DNA of 64,000 nt from Methylosinus sp. PW1 (GTDB taxonomy: Bacteria > Pseudomonadota > Alphaproteobacteria > Rhizobiales > Beijerinckiaceae). The translations under genes and the position numbers were made by a program. The stretch spans positions 1 to 64,000 of the forward strand of contig NZ_JQNK01000001.1 of assembly GCF_000745215.1 (NCBI RefSeq), in the 5' to 3' direction. Numbering within the stretch: position 1 is the first letter of the stretch; each line of letters opens with the position of its first letter. Below, one piece after another: positions 45,627 through 54,808 of the stretch. Under the pieces are notes generated by a model. It was not told where the DNA came from. It ran no database searches and saw only the letters and a program-made list of their open reading frames with translations.

Positions 45627-45833
45627 TCAGAGAGATCCTTCGTCGCTGGCGCCGTCGTCGCCACGTTGATCCCGGAGCAATTCCTGCATTCGGTCGCCAT
45701 AGAGCGCCCAGATCTTGTCGCGCAGATCGTCGATCAGCTCGAACAAGGCCAGCGCCTGCTCGGGCGTCCAGGTCCGGGGAATATCGATCGAGAGCGGACG
45801 AAGATGCGCCGGCGATCTCCTCGGCTTTCTCAT
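45627..45833 (-). CDS. Small protein downstream of istB
   Basis: 68 residues. MRKPRRSPAHLRPLSIDIPR, then TWTPEQALALFELIDDLRDK and IWALYGDRMQELLRDQ. Such short proteins often follow istB in this IS21 subgroup; the role is unknown. Its start overlaps the istB stop (ATGA, 45830-45833), so it is translated with istB. Confidence 0.68.
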   Translation of the reverse strand: MRKPRRSPAHLRPLSIDIPRTWTPEQALALFELIDDLRDKIWALYGDRMQELLRDQRGDDGASDEGSL

Positions 45834-46582
45834 GATTTGACCTCGCGGCGCTGGCGGGTTCGTTGCTCGGCGCGGTCGCGGGCTTCCTTGAGGCGCCAGG
45901 AGTCGCCTTCGATGGAGACGATTTCAGCGTGGTGAAGGAGACGGTCGACCAGAGAGACCACGCAGGCCGCGTTGGGAAAAACTTCTCGCCATTCTGCGAA
46001 CGGTCGGTTGGTCGTGACCAGCGTGCTCTTGTTCTGATAGCGGCGCGAGATCAATTCGAACAACAGATCGGCGTGCCGGTTGGAATAGGAGAGATATCCG
46101 ACCTCGTCGATGACCAGCAGTTGGGGCCGGGCATAGTGGCGCAGGCGACGGCGCAAGGCGGAGTCGCTGTCCAGCGCGCAGAGATCGCCCAGCAGTTGGC
46201 CCGCGCTGGTGAACAGGACGGCATGTCCCTCGATCAGCGTTCGATGGGCGATGTTTTGCGCGATGGTCGACTTGCCGACGCCGTTCGGACCGACGAGAAC
46301 GACGTTGGTGGCGTCCTCGAGGAACTCGAGCGTCATCAGCGCGTCGATGGCGGCGCGGTCGCAGCGTTTGGGCCAGTTCCAATCGAAGTCGCAGAGGGGC
46401 TTGAAGCGACCGATATGGGCGGCGCGCAATCGGCGCTCCAGTCCGCGGCGGCCTCGCTCCCGCTCTTCCCAGCCCAGCAGCGTATCGACCCAGGCTTCGC
46501 TGGCGACCTCGTTCCAATGCGCCAGAAGTCCATGCAGATTGAGGGCGCCGGCGCGAGCGCGCCGCGTGTCGGATTCATTCAT
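45830..46582 (-). CDS. istB: IS21-family helper ATPase IstB
   Basis: 250 residues from ATG 46582. NLHGLLAHWNEVASEAWVDT and LERRLRAAHIGRFKPLCDFD form the N-terminal domain. The AAA+ core has Walker A VVLVGPNGVGKSTIAQNIAH, Walker B LLVIDEVGYLSYSNRHADLL and sensor STLVTTNRPFAEWREVFPNA, and the end HHAEIVSIEGDSWRLKEARD is typical. The ATPase looks intact. Its istA partner is only a fragment (46953-47240) outside the inverted repeat arm, so it cannot transpose on its own. Confidence 0.88.
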   Translation of the reverse strand: MNESDTRRARAGALNLHGLLAHWNEVASEAWVDTLLGWEERERGRRGLERRLRAAHIGRFKPLCDFDWNWPKRCDRAAIDALMTLEFLEDATNVVLVGPNGVGKSTIAQNIAHRTLIEGHAVLFTSAGQLLGDLCALDSDSALRRRLRHYARPQLLVIDEVGYLSYSNRHADLLFELISRRYQNKSTLVTTNRPFAEWREVFPNAACVVSLVDRLLHHAEIVSIEGDSWRLKEARDRAEQRTRQRREVKS

Positions 46583-46952
46583 CTCGATCGTCCTTTAGCT
46601 GGTCATAGGTTTCGAGCGCATGCGGCCGCACCGGCACATCGCGGTCGCGCACGCGCGCGCAGCGGCCGTCAAGGACGCCCGAAGGGCGCCGCGGCGCGGC
46701 GCGAAGCGTCCTTGACGGTCGCGAGCACGACAGCATCATGGGCGTGGAGGGACGTCACCGCCACGCGCATCGATCCCCATGTGAATCCATTCGCGCCGAT
46801 TGACGTGTTCCTGTTCCGACCGCAGCTCGCGCCAAATCAACATATCCAGCCCGTAATTACCGGGCCGCGCCAGAGAAAGCGCTCTGACGCCTCCAGCCGT
46901 TCGGACCCAGCCCGACCGCGCCGTTTATGCGCGGATTTTCGCCGCCGCTAAC

Positions 46953-47240
46953 AGTAGTGAGCGTCAACGCGTTGGGCGGCTTCACGGGCGGCGCGTCGAC
47001 CGGCTTGCCGTCGACCAGGCGGTGCAGCAGGTTCAAGATGTGCATCTTGGTCGGCGCGCCGGCCGCCAGCGCCAGTTCGGCGGCGGTCAGCACAGCCTGC
47101 TCGTCGTGCTGTAGGACCAGAGCCAATATCTCGACCATCTCACGGTCGCCGCCCGGCTTCTTGAGCATGAACTGTTGCAGTGTCCGAAAGGCGGATGGCA
47201 GTTCACCGAAGGGCGCGCCGTTGCGCAGCGCGCCGAAGGC
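46953..47240 (-). pseudogene. istA: C-terminal fragment of IS21 transposase IstA
   Basis: The minus strand reads FGELPSAFRTLQQFMLKKPG, GDREMVEILALVLQHDEQAV, LTAAELALAAGAPTKMHILN and LLHRLVDGKPVDAPPVKPPN, the well-conserved end of IstA proteins. It then passes directly into the inverted-repeat arm at 46952. The rest of istA is missing at the other side. Confidence 0.8.
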
Positions 47241-47312
47241 TCCATGCCCGCTCGACAAGGTGAACCGGCAATTTCGAGCGGCGCGGCCAAATGCGCTGTG
47301 GCTGTCCGACTT
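47241..47312 (+). pseudogene. IS3-type transposase fragment before a group II intron
   Basis: VNRQFRAARPNALWLSDF is the segment around the first catalytic Asp of an IS3 orfB transposase. The frame is cut exactly after the Asp-Phe codons by the group II intron 5' end at 47313. It belongs to another IS3 element than copies A and B. Confidence 0.7.
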
Positions 47313-47415
47313 CAGTGTGCCGCAGCAAGCGGCGTGAGAGATGAGGGTAGGTCCCTCGCCATCGGCTTGCAGGAGCAGGTGGCAAACCACCGTGAGCGGC
47401 GTGGGTCAAAAGCCC
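47313..47415 (+). mobile_element. Group II intron 5' fragment
   Basis: 103 bases equal the 5' end of the intron at 19783 (GTGTGCCGCAGCAAGCGGCG onward). It is on the plus strand here and breaks at 47415 where IS3 copy B begins. The exon before it is the same DDE site of an IS3 transposase as in the full intron. Confidence 0.88.
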
Positions 47416-47456
47416 GCGGAGCGTGTCAACGATTTTGAGACAGCGGGATTTGGAAT

Positions 47457-48467
47457 TTAAGCTTGGAGTTCTTGTGTTTTGAGCGGTGGATTGATCCAGG
47501 CGGCGGTTGGCTTTCGGGGTGGGCTCGGCGGTATTCTGACGAAACGTTCGGGATTGGCCTCGAAGGCGCGATCGAGGATTTTCTGGCGGGCGTCATAGAT
47601 TTCTTCGGCTTGGCCGAAATGAACCTGATTCGGAGTCATCAATCCGATGCCAGCGTGGTGATGGTCGCGATTGTACCAAGTGAAGAAGTGGCGAACGAAT
47701 GTCTTCGCATCCTCGACGCAGCCGAAGCGATTTGGGAACTGCGGCTGGTATTTCAGTGTCTTGAAGCAGCTTTCGGAGAATGGATTGTCGTTCGATGTAT
47801 AGGGTCGGCTATGCGATTTGGTGACGCCGAGATCGGCGAGCAGCAGGGCGGTGGCCTTGGCTTTCATCGGTCCGCCGCGATCGGCATGCAGAGTGAGCTG
47901 GCCGGGCTCCACGCCGTGCTTTTCGACAGCGTCGTTGAACAGAGGTTTGAACAGCGCGGCGGTTTCCGCGTCGGCGATGTGCCAGCCGACGACGCGACGG
48001 CTGAAGATATCGAGGATCACATAGAGGTAGAAGTAGGTCCATTTGACCGGCCCCATCAGCTTCGTAATGTCCCAGGACCAGACCTGATTGGGTCCGGTCG
48101 CCAGAAGCTCGGGCTTTTGATAGGCGGGATGGCGCAATTGCCGCCGTCGCTCGCGGACCTCGCCGTGCTCGGCGAGGATGCGATACATGGTTCGGATCGA
48201 GCACAGATAGACGCCCTCGTCGAGCAGGCAGGCGTAGATTTCGGCGGGCGCGAGATCGACGAAGCGCGGCCCGCGCAGCATCTCGAGAATATGCTGTCGC
48301 TCGGTGTCGGTCAGCGCGCGCAGAGGTTTCGGACGCGCCCTCGCGACGGCCGGCGGCTGTTTACGCGCAGCCTCGCGGCGGTGCAGGCTGGCGCGCGAAA
48401 GGCCCAGCGCTGCGCAGGCCGCAGCGATCAGGCCACTGCGTGGCGCCAGCGCCGCTACGGCGTCCAT
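47457..48467 (-). CDS. IS3-family transposase OrfB (intact)
   Basis: 336 residues, MDAVAALAPRSGLIAAACAA to TQELQA. The HTH_21 region (LAPAEIYACLLDEGVYLCSI) precedes the rve catalytic core: first Asp in GPNQVWSWDITKLMGPVKWT, second in LTLHADRGGPMKAKATALLL and Glu in DNPFSESCFKTLKYQPQF. It should be active if OrfA is supplied. It serves as the intact reference for copy A, in which a group II intron and ISAs1 interrupt it. Confidence 0.92.
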   Translation of the reverse strand: MDAVAALAPRSGLIAAACAALGLSRASLHRREAARKQPPAVARARPKPLRALTDTERQHILEMLRGPRFVDLAPAEIYACLLDEGVYLCSIRTMYRILAEHGEVRERRRQLRHPAYQKPELLATGPNQVWSWDITKLMGPVKWTYFYLYVILDIFSRRVVGWHIADAETAALFKPLFNDAVEKHGVEPGQLTLHADRGGPMKAKATALLLADLGVTKSHSRPYTSNDNPFSESCFKTLKYQPQFPNRFGCVEDAKTFVRHFFTWYNRDHHHAGIGLMTPNQVHFGQAEEIYDARQKILDRAFEANPERFVRIPPSPPRKPTAAWINPPLKTQELQA

Positions 48468-48596
48468 CAGGAGTCCTCGTCGTTCACGATCGGGAGCCCC
48501 AGCAACAGAGCAACTTTTATGGAATGGCCCGCCCCTCCTTCCGGCGTAGTAGGCTCGCCGGCGATAGAACGGAGGGATTGGTCATGAAGACGAAGG

Positions 48597-49985
48597 GAGC
48601 TATGCCCGAATGTGGGTGACGGCGTGAATCAAGCGGCGGACTTTTGATCGGGCGCGATTTCGATTCCGTCGCGGAATTTTACACCGCTGATGAGCTTCGG
48701 CAACAGCTTTTGTCCTTGCAGCCTGCGCCAGCTTTTCGACGCCTCTATCACCAGCTTGAACACCATCAGTCGCGCCGTGTCCTGCGAGAGCGCGCCTTTC
48801 GTGCGCACGGTTCTGTGCCGCACCGTCGCAAAGGCGCTTTCGATCGGATTCGAGGTTCGCAAATGCGTCCAATGCTCGGCAGGAAAATCGAAAAACGTCA
48901 GCAGCGCATCGCGGTCTTTCGTCAGGCAATCGACCGCCTTCGGATATTTCGCCGCGAATTTCTCGGCGAAAACATCCATCGCCGTCTGCGCCGCCGCGCG
49001 GCTCTCCGACAGCCAGATCTCGCGCAAATCCTTATGCGCGGCGCTGTGCAAGGCCTTCGGCAGCTTGTCGAGAACATTCAGCGTTTTATGCACCCAGCAG
49101 CGCTGATGGCGCGTCGACGGAAACGCCTCGTCGAGCGCTTTCCAGAAGCCGAGCGCCCCGTCGCCGACGGCGATTTCCGGCGCGATGACAAGCCCCCGCG
49201 CTTTCAAATCGACGAGCAATTCCTTCCAGCTCTGCGCGCTCTCGCGCATGCCCGCTGAGAGGCCGAGCAGTTCCTTCTTGCCTTCTGGCGTCGCGCCAAT
49301 GATCACCAGCATGCATTCGGCCTGCGGCTCCATTCGCGCTTGCAAATAGACGCCGTCGGCCCAGATATACACGTAATGCCGCGCCGACAGATCGCGCTTT
49401 TGCCAGCGGCTATAATCGTCATCCCAGTCGCCCTTCAGCCGCGCGATCACGCCGGGCGAAAGATTGGGCGCGCTCTTGCCGAGCAAGGCCGTCAGCACAT
49501 CCTGGAAATCGCCGGTTGAAACGCCGCGCAGATAAAGAGCCGGCAAGAGAACGTCGAGGCTCTTCGTGCGCCGCGCCCATTTCGGCAGGATCGACGAGGC
49601 GTAGCGGATGCGCTCGTCGTCGCCAGCGCCGCGGTCGCGCGCCTTTGGCTTTTCCACCTCGACAGGCCCAACGCCCGTCTGGATCGCGCGGACAGGGTCA
49701 TGGCCGTGACGAACGACGCGCTGGCGCCCATCCGGCAGCTTCAGATCGGCGTGCTGCGCCAAAAACGCGGCGAACTCCGCCTCAACGGCCTGCTCGATCA
49801 GCCGCTTCGCGCCGGAACGCAGGATTTCCGTGAGCGGGTCGTCGATTGCGCCTTCCTGTTTGAAGGCGACAACATTATTCTCGGTCATGGCGTAACGCTC
49901 CTTCGGGAGGTTCGGGCAGGTTTGGTCACCAACCCCGTTACGCCGCCTGCCTCACGCCGTCATCACCCACTTTCGGCCATAGCTC
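48597..49985 (-). mobile_element. IS256-family element
   Basis: Ends GAGCTATGCCCGAATGTGGG (left) and GAGCTATGGCCGAAAGTGGG (right, minus strand) are inverted repeats. The 9-bp target duplication AGACGAAGG is at 48588-48596 and 49986-49994. Length 1389 bp; a complete single insertion. Confidence 0.93.
48629..49888 (-). CDS. IS256-family (Mutator-like) transposase
   Basis: 419 residues from ATG 49888. DDPLTEILRSGAKRLIEQAV starts the protein; the catalytic Asp regions are HYVYIWADGVYLQARMEPQA and PEIAVGDGALGFWKALDEAF, followed by the CHxxH-like HQRCWVHKTLNVLDKLPKAL (here C-W-V-H) and the late Glu in HLRTSNPIESAFATVRHRTV. The end SWRRLQGQKLLPKLISGVKF is standard. All motifs are present, so it should be active. 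Confidence 0.94.
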   Translation of the reverse strand: MTENNVVAFKQEGAIDDPLTEILRSGAKRLIEQAVEAEFAAFLAQHADLKLPDGRQRVVRHGHDPVRAIQTGVGPVEVEKPKARDRGAGDDERIRYASSILPKWARRTKSLDVLLPALYLRGVSTGDFQDVLTALLGKSAPNLSPGVIARLKGDWDDDYSRWQKRDLSARHYVYIWADGVYLQARMEPQAECMLVIIGATPEGKKELLGLSAGMRESAQSWKELLVDLKARGLVIAPEIAVGDGALGFWKALDEAFPSTRHQRCWVHKTLNVLDKLPKALHSAAHKDLREIWLSESRAAAQTAMDVFAEKFAAKYPKAVDCLTKDRDALLTFFDFPAEHWTHLRTSNPIESAFATVRHRTVRTKGALSQDTARLMVFKLVIEASKSWRRLQGQKLLPKLISGVKFRDGIEIAPDQKSAA

Positions 49986-49994
49986 AGACGAAGG

Positions 49995-51022
49995 TTTCCG
50001 TGCTCGGGATCGACATCGGCAAGAATATTTGCAGTCTCGTTGGCTTCGACGCGGCCGGGACGGTGGTCATGCGGCGGCGGGCGACGCGGGAGACGCTGAT
50101 CGGCTTGGCAGCGAAGCTGCCGGCCTGTGTCGTCGCGATGGAAGCGTGCTGCGGCGCTCATCATCTGGGGCGGGTCTTCGCGGCTCATGGCCACGAGGTT
50201 CGGCTGATGTCGCCCGAATATGTTCGCCCCTATGTGAAAGCGCAGAAGAACGACGATCGCGACGCTGAAGGGATCGCCGAGGCGGCGACGCGGCCGACCA
50301 TGCGCTTTGTGGAACTGAAAACGCAGGATCAGCTCGACATCCAGACGTTGCATCGGTCTCGCGACCGACTGGTCGGCGAACGGACGGCGCTGATCAACCA
50401 ACTGCGGGCGATCCTTCTGGAGCGCGGAATCGTCGTTCCCAAGGGTAAACGTCATCTCGCGGATTATCTCGCCGTCATGCTGGACGAAGGGGGCCGACAC
50501 ACTTTGAGCGACCGGATGTACAGGCTCGTCGACGACGCTCGCACGCAATGGCGCGAGCTGGACAAGCGCATCGCCGCCTTCGACGCGGAGTTCACGGCTT
50601 TCGCCAAAGAGAACGAGGACGCCCGGCGACTGGCGACAATACCGGGCGTCGGCGCCCTGATCGCTTCGGCCTTGTTGGCGGCGATCGGAAAGGCCGAGAC
50701 GTTCGAGCATGGTCGCGATCTTGCGGCCTGGCTCGGCCTGGTCCCCCGTCAGGCGACGACGGGGGGCAAGCCGAAACTGCTCGGGATCAGCAAGCGGGGC
50801 AACCGATATTTGCGCAGGCAACTCATCCATGGCGCGCGGGCGGCGCTCCCCCATGTCGCCAAACGCGACACGTCGCTCGGGCGGTGGCTGACGACGCTGC
50901 TCGCCCGCGTGCATCAGAATGTCGCGGTCGTCGCCTTTGCCAACAAGCTGGCGCGGATCTCCTGGGCGGTGCTGCGGCGTGGAGAAACATTTGCCGACAA
51001 GGAGGCGATCCTGGCGGCGTGA
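49995..51022 (+). pseudogene. IS1111-type transposase, start cut off by IS256
   Basis: Identical to the transposase at 20303-21343 from residue 5 on (VSVLGIDIGKNICSLVGFDA). Codons 1-4 lie at 48584-48596 on the far side of the IS256 element. An open frame enters from IS256, so a fused protein is possible, but the normal start and ribosome site are lost. Confidence 0.88.
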
Positions 51023-51282
51023 GACTGGTCGTTCGGCGCATGTGCTGCTGATCGTCCGACGATGTTTGCGGGTGGTGGATCGAAAGATGGCCTGACTGAT
51101 AGTCGAACGGCGTTCTGGAAACCTGGTTCAAAAAACGGCGTTCGACGCCGAGACTTTTATGAGGACCGGAACGCGCGTATCTCCATCTTGGCCGGGGGCT
51201 CGCCCCGAGGCCGGATACGTTGACGCAGACCCATCAGAAGGCGCTCTCGATAAAACTGCTTGCAGACGGGGCGGGCCATACG

Positions 51283-51708
51283 TTTTTGGATTTCGATGAT
51301 CGCCTCGGCGCGCTCCAGGCGTTTTGTCAGGAGCCTGTTCTCGCGCTGCAATTGCGCATGTTCGGCCGCCAACGGATTGGGCTCTACGACCTTGGGGCCG
51401 CGCTTGACAGGGCTCAGCGCTTCAAAGGCCCCGGCGGCGCGTTGGCGACGCCAGTCCGTCAGGGCCGATGAATAGAGCCCCTCGCGGCGTATGATCGCCC
51501 CGATGCCTCCAGGAACCCCAGCCGCGCGATCCGCTTCATCGAGGATGCGCAATTTGTCTTTGGCCGTAAACGTGCGCCGACGCGGGCGAAGGACGAGTTC
51601 CGGCGACGCGGCGTCTGGCGCCGAAACAATCGTCGGCCTCCCGCCTTCCTCAGCTTCGGCGCCAGACGCCGCAAGAGTCTTTCCATCAGTGATAGGGCGC
51701 ATAACCAT
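51283..51708 (-). CDS. IS3 orfA (copy B), 3' end replaced by IS1111
   Basis: Same sequence as orfA of copy A (23189-23614), with MVMRPITDGKTLAASGAEAE at the start and the HTH GIGAIIRREGLYSSALTDWR. The frame runs into the IS1111 end after IEIQK, in the same way as in copy A. This shows the IS1111 insertion happened before the two IS3 copies separated, or that IS1111 always targets this point. Confidence 0.82.
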
Positions 51709-51918
51709 GGGATGTTTCGACCTCGGCCCTCAAGGGTAAACTCCCGCGGGGTGTTTGTCTCAACATCGTTGGCACGGAGGGGTCATCATGGCCGAAATGA
51801 TACGGGCCAGACGATATGACCGTTTTGGTGGCGGACGGGGTGGCCCGTCTCCACAATGTGCAAGCAGCGAGGGTTGCGCCATAAGCGCCTATCCTCATGC
51901 ACAGGGAGACGGACCGCC

Positions 51919-52288
51919 ATGGAGTTTAACAGCTACATTGGGCTCGATGTCCATAAGGAAACAATTGCCGTCGCCATCGCGGATGCTGGCCGAGATGGCG
52001 AAGTCCGATTTTATGGTGAGATCGCCAACGCACCCGACGCGGTCGGCAGCTTATTGAAGAAGCTCGGCGGTCGGCATGGCAAGCTGCACTTCGTCTATGA
52101 GGCCGGCCCTTGTGGCTATGGTCTCTACCGTCAGATCGTCGCGGCCGGCCATGCATGCGAAGTCGTGTCGCCGGCGCACACGCCGAGACGCGCCGGCGAT
52201 CACGTCAAAACGGATCGACGCGACTCGGTGATGCTGGCGCGCTTGTCCCGCGCCGGAGAGCTCACATCGGTCTGGGTTCCAGACGAAG
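51919..52288 (+). pseudogene. IS110-family transposase, 5' piece
   Basis: From ATG 51919: MEFNSYIGLDVHKETIAVAI, FVYEAGPCGYGLYRQIVAAG and HVKTDRRDSVMLARLSRAGE with LTSVWVPDE, the RuvC-like DEDD domain of IS110 transposases. It is cut at 52288 by IS66. The 8 bases AGACGAAG are duplicated at the other side of IS66 (55299-55306), where the frame resumes AHEAMRDLIRAREAA. Bases 51783-51918 are the non-coding leader of the element. Confidence 0.9.
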
Positions 52289-52392
52289 GTAAGCGGTGCG
52301 GCCGTGCCACACCGATCGGCTGTGGACGGCGGGGGCTGGGCAGTTGACCTCTGATCGGAGGGATGGCGTCGTGCTTTTGAGGAGCGACGCCG

Positions 52393-52830
52393 ATGACGAT
52401 CGAAGACCAGCTTCGGGAGCGGTTGCGGAAGGTGGAGGCGCTGCATTTCGGCGCGACGAGCGCCGGAGAGCGCGAGGCGGCCAGCGCGGCGGCGGATCGG
52501 CTGAGGGCAAAGCTCGATGAGGCGGCGCGCAGCGATCCTCCCGTCGAGATGAAGTTCAGTCTCCCGGACGAATGGTCGGTGCGCTTGTTCATCGCTCTAT
52601 GCCGACGCTACGGCGTGCGCCCGTTCCGCTATTCGCGGCAACGCCGCACGACGATCATGGTGAGGGCGCCGCGGCGCTTTTTCGACAGCGTCGTGTGGCG
52701 GCAGTTTTCCGATCTGCACACGGACCTTTGGATCTATTTCGAGCAGACGACGGAGCGGCTGATCAAAGAGTCGATCTGCTCCGATACGAGGGACGCGGAG
52801 ACGGCGAGCGAGCCGAGCCTGTTGCGTTGA
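52393..52830 (+). CDS. Hypothetical passenger gene of IS66
   Basis: 145 residues. MTIEDQLRERLRKVEALHFG and GEREAASAAADRLRAKLDEA form a coil; PVEMKFSLPDEWSVRLFIAL follows, with a basic patch RPFRYSRQRRTTIMVRAPRR near the middle. The protein is soluble and positively charged. It lies opposite to tnpC with a gap of 7 bp. I do not know its function; plus-strand passenger genes are not part of the minimal IS66 set. Confidence 0.62.
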   Translation: MTIEDQLRERLRKVEALHFGATSAGEREAASAAADRLRAKLDEAARSDPPVEMKFSLPDEWSVRLFIALCRRYGVRPFRYSRQRRTTIMVRAPRRFFDSVVWRQFSDLHTDLWIYFEQTTERLIKESICSDTRDAETASEPSLLR

Positions 52831-52837
52831 TGGTGGA

Positions 52838-54400
52838 TCATGCCGCCGCTTCGGCCTGGTCACGCGCGGCTTTCCAGTTCCACACGAGAAGCTCGGCGAG
52901 CCGATTGTTGGTGGTCGCGCCGGAGACCATGCGCTCCAGCACATCCGCGAGCCATGTCTCCGGATCGACGCCATTGAGCCGCGCCGTTTGAATCAGCGTC
53001 GATAGGATCGCCCATGTTTCGGCGCCACCATTGTCGCCGGCGAAAAGCGAGTTGCGCTTGCCGATCGCGATCGATCGAATGGGGCGCTCGACGATATTGG
53101 TGTCCGGCTCGATGCGGCCGTCTTCGTGAAAGCGCGTCAATCCGCTCCAATGCGCGAGCGTATAGTTTATCGCCTTGATCAGCGGCGAGATTTGCGACAG
53201 CCCGTCGCGCACGGCGATCAAGCGGGCATGCAGCGCGTCCATGATCGGCGTTGTCTCGGCCTGCCGGACAGCGCGCCGTTCGTCGGCGCTTCTGCCGCGA
53301 ATGCGCTTCTCGATCGCATAGACCATTGCGATCGTGTCGATGACCTCTTTGGCGAATGGCGAGCTCGTCGTTTTGAACACGGCGACGAACTTGCGGCGCG
53401 CATGCGCGAGGCAGAAGGCGAGCGTGATACGGCTCTCGGCGCCCTCGTCCTTGACCAGCGCCTTGTAGGCGGCGTAGCCGTCGACCTGCAAGATTCCGGT
53501 AAAGCCGGAAAGCTGCGACGCGATCTCCTTCTTGCTGCGGCCGTCCGCGAACACATAGGCGACGGCCGGCGGAGCCGGTCCCGCCCAGGGGCGGTCGTCG
53601 GTCGCATGCGCCCAGAACTGTCGGAGCTTCACATGTCCGGACGCGAGCACAGGCATCGGCGTCTGGTCGCAGAAGAGCCGCGGATAGCGATGCATCACCT
53701 CCAATTGCAGATCGTAGAGCCCCTTCAGCATCCAGGCTGTCTGCTTCATCCAGCGCGCCAGCGTCTGTCGATCGAGGACAACGCCCAGGCCGGCGAGGAT
53801 GGCGGTCTGACGATAGAGGGTCGAGAGCCAGCCATATTTGGCGACGGCGATATGGGCGACGAGCGCCGTCGAGACCATGCCGCCTTCGATGAGCTGCGCC
53901 GGCGCCGGCGCTTGCACGACAGCGCTTTCACAAGCTCGGCACGCATATTTGGGACGGATCGTGAGCAAGACGCGCAGCACGGCCGGCACACGGTCGAGCA
54001 CTTCACTCACGTCCTCGCCGATGCGATTCATTTGTCCTTTGCAGCAAGGACACTGCGTCGTCGCCGGCTCGATCACGCGGTCGCAGCGAGGAAGATGCTC
54101 GGGCAGCTTCCCGATGTTGCGCTCAGCTCTTTTGCGCGGCGCCTTCGCGGTTTCCTCGGCCGCCGGAATGTCGTCGTTCGCCGACGTCGACGTCAAAATC
54201 TCCTTGGCGCGACCATCCAAAAGGTCGAGCGCGAGCTGCTCCGCGCTCAGCCCGGACAATCGCTCGGAGCGCGAGCCGAAAATCAGCGCTTTCAAAGTCA
54301 CGATCGTTGTCCGCAGCGTCTCGTTTTCCGCTTCGAGCGCAAGCGCCAGCTCCGTCAGCAGAGCTGGGTCCGATGGAAGGGGCGTGGAGCGAAGCGCCAT
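52838..54400 (-). CDS. tnpC: IS66 transposase TnpC
   Basis: 520 residues. The N-terminal coil (LALALEAENETLRTTIVTLK), the linker IFGSRSERLSG, the zinc motif CPCCKGQMNRIGEDVSEVLD and the CRACESAVVQAP pair lead to the DDE core: PRLFCDQTPMPVLASGH, GILQVDGYAAYKALVKDEGA, FCLAHARRKFVAVFKTTSSP and the late Glu region RIEPDTNIVERPIRSIAIGK. It ends LLVWNWKAARDQAEAAA. All catalytic positions appear present, so the enzyme is probably active with TnpA and TnpB. Confidence 0.94.
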   Translation of the reverse strand: MALRSTPLPSDPALLTELALALEAENETLRTTIVTLKALIFGSRSERLSGLSAEQLALDLLDGRAKEILTSTSANDDIPAAEETAKAPRKRAERNIGKLPEHLPRCDRVIEPATTQCPCCKGQMNRIGEDVSEVLDRVPAVLRVLLTIRPKYACRACESAVVQAPAPAQLIEGGMVSTALVAHIAVAKYGWLSTLYRQTAILAGLGVVLDRQTLARWMKQTAWMLKGLYDLQLEVMHRYPRLFCDQTPMPVLASGHVKLRQFWAHATDDRPWAGPAPPAVAYVFADGRSKKEIASQLSGFTGILQVDGYAAYKALVKDEGAESRITLAFCLAHARRKFVAVFKTTSSPFAKEVIDTIAMVYAIEKRIRGRSADERRAVRQAETTPIMDALHARLIAVRDGLSQISPLIKAINYTLAHWSGLTRFHEDGRIEPDTNIVERPIRSIAIGKRNSLFAGDNGGAETWAILSTLIQTARLNGVDPETWLADVLERMVSGATTNNRLAELLVWNWKAARDQAEAAA

Positions 54401-54451
54401 GACGAGAATGTACCACTGCGCTCGCTAAAGCTCCAGAGAATACAAGCAATA

Positions 54452-54808
54452 TCACGCAGTTTTGTTCGGCCTCTTCACCGTCTTCAGCGTGATGCGCGAC
54501 CATTCCGAGAAGCCATCGAACAACATAGCGAACTGCGTCGGCGTCAGAGACACCACACCGTCTTGCGCTGGCGGCCAGGCGAATCCGCTGTCCTCCAGCC
54601 ATTTGGTCGCCAGAACTGTTCCCGAGCCGTCGAATAGCAAAAGCTTCAAGCGGTCCTTGCGCTTGGCGCGGAACACATAGACGTCGCCACTGTACGGATT
54701 GCATTTTAAATCTTCCGCCACCAGAGCGACGAGCCCATGCACCCCTTTACGGAAATCGACCGGCCGCGTCGATACGAACACGCGTCGCTGCGCGCCGATA
54801 GAGATCAT
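54452..54808 (-). CDS. tnpB: IS66 accessory protein TnpB
   Basis: 118 residues from ATG 54808, overlapping the tnpA stop by 4 bp (ATGA). MISIGAQRRVFVSTRPVDFR, KGVHGLVALVAEDLKCNPYS, GDVYVFRAKRKDRLKLLLFD and TPTQFAMLFDGFSEW match the IS66 Orf2 family nearly throughout. Needed for transposition together with TnpA and TnpC. Confidence 0.93.
   Translation of the reverse strand: MISIGAQRRVFVSTRPVDFRKGVHGLVALVAEDLKCNPYSGDVYVFRAKRKDRLKLLLFDGSGTVLATKWLEDSGFAWPPAQDGVVSLTPTQFAMLFDGFSEWSRITLKTVKRPNKTA

Larger units (their letters stand above)
45258..46952. mobile_element. 1.7-kb unit with 299-bp inverted repeat arms around istB
   Basis: Arms 45258-45556 and 46654-46952 are inverted copies, identical except for about one or two bases; both begin GTTAGCGGCGGCGAAAATCC at the outside. 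Inside each arm is a strong hairpin (GTCAAGGACGC...GCGTCCTTGAC, 45493-45542). The centre carries istB and a small gene. The outer 40 bases are also found, somewhat changed, near 56490-56518. No target duplication is seen (left GTGAT, right AGTAG). Confidence 0.8.
48519..51282 (+). mobile_element. IS1111-type element interrupted by IS256
   Basis: Left part 48519-48596, right part from 49986. Starts ATGGAATGGCCCGCCCC, ends GGGCGGGCCATACG. The IS256 insertion lies after codon 4 of the transposase gene, with a 9-bp duplication. Confidence 0.88.
47416..51782 (-). mobile_element. IS3-family element, copy B, with IS1111 and IS256 insertions
   Basis: Same IS3 element as copy A, with the same IS1111 insertion point between orfA and orfB (48519 and 51282). 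The IS1111 unit here is single and carries an IS256-family element (48597-49985). orfB is whole. The outer flanks (intron fragment on the left, IS110 leader on the right) do not match each other. Confidence 0.86.
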
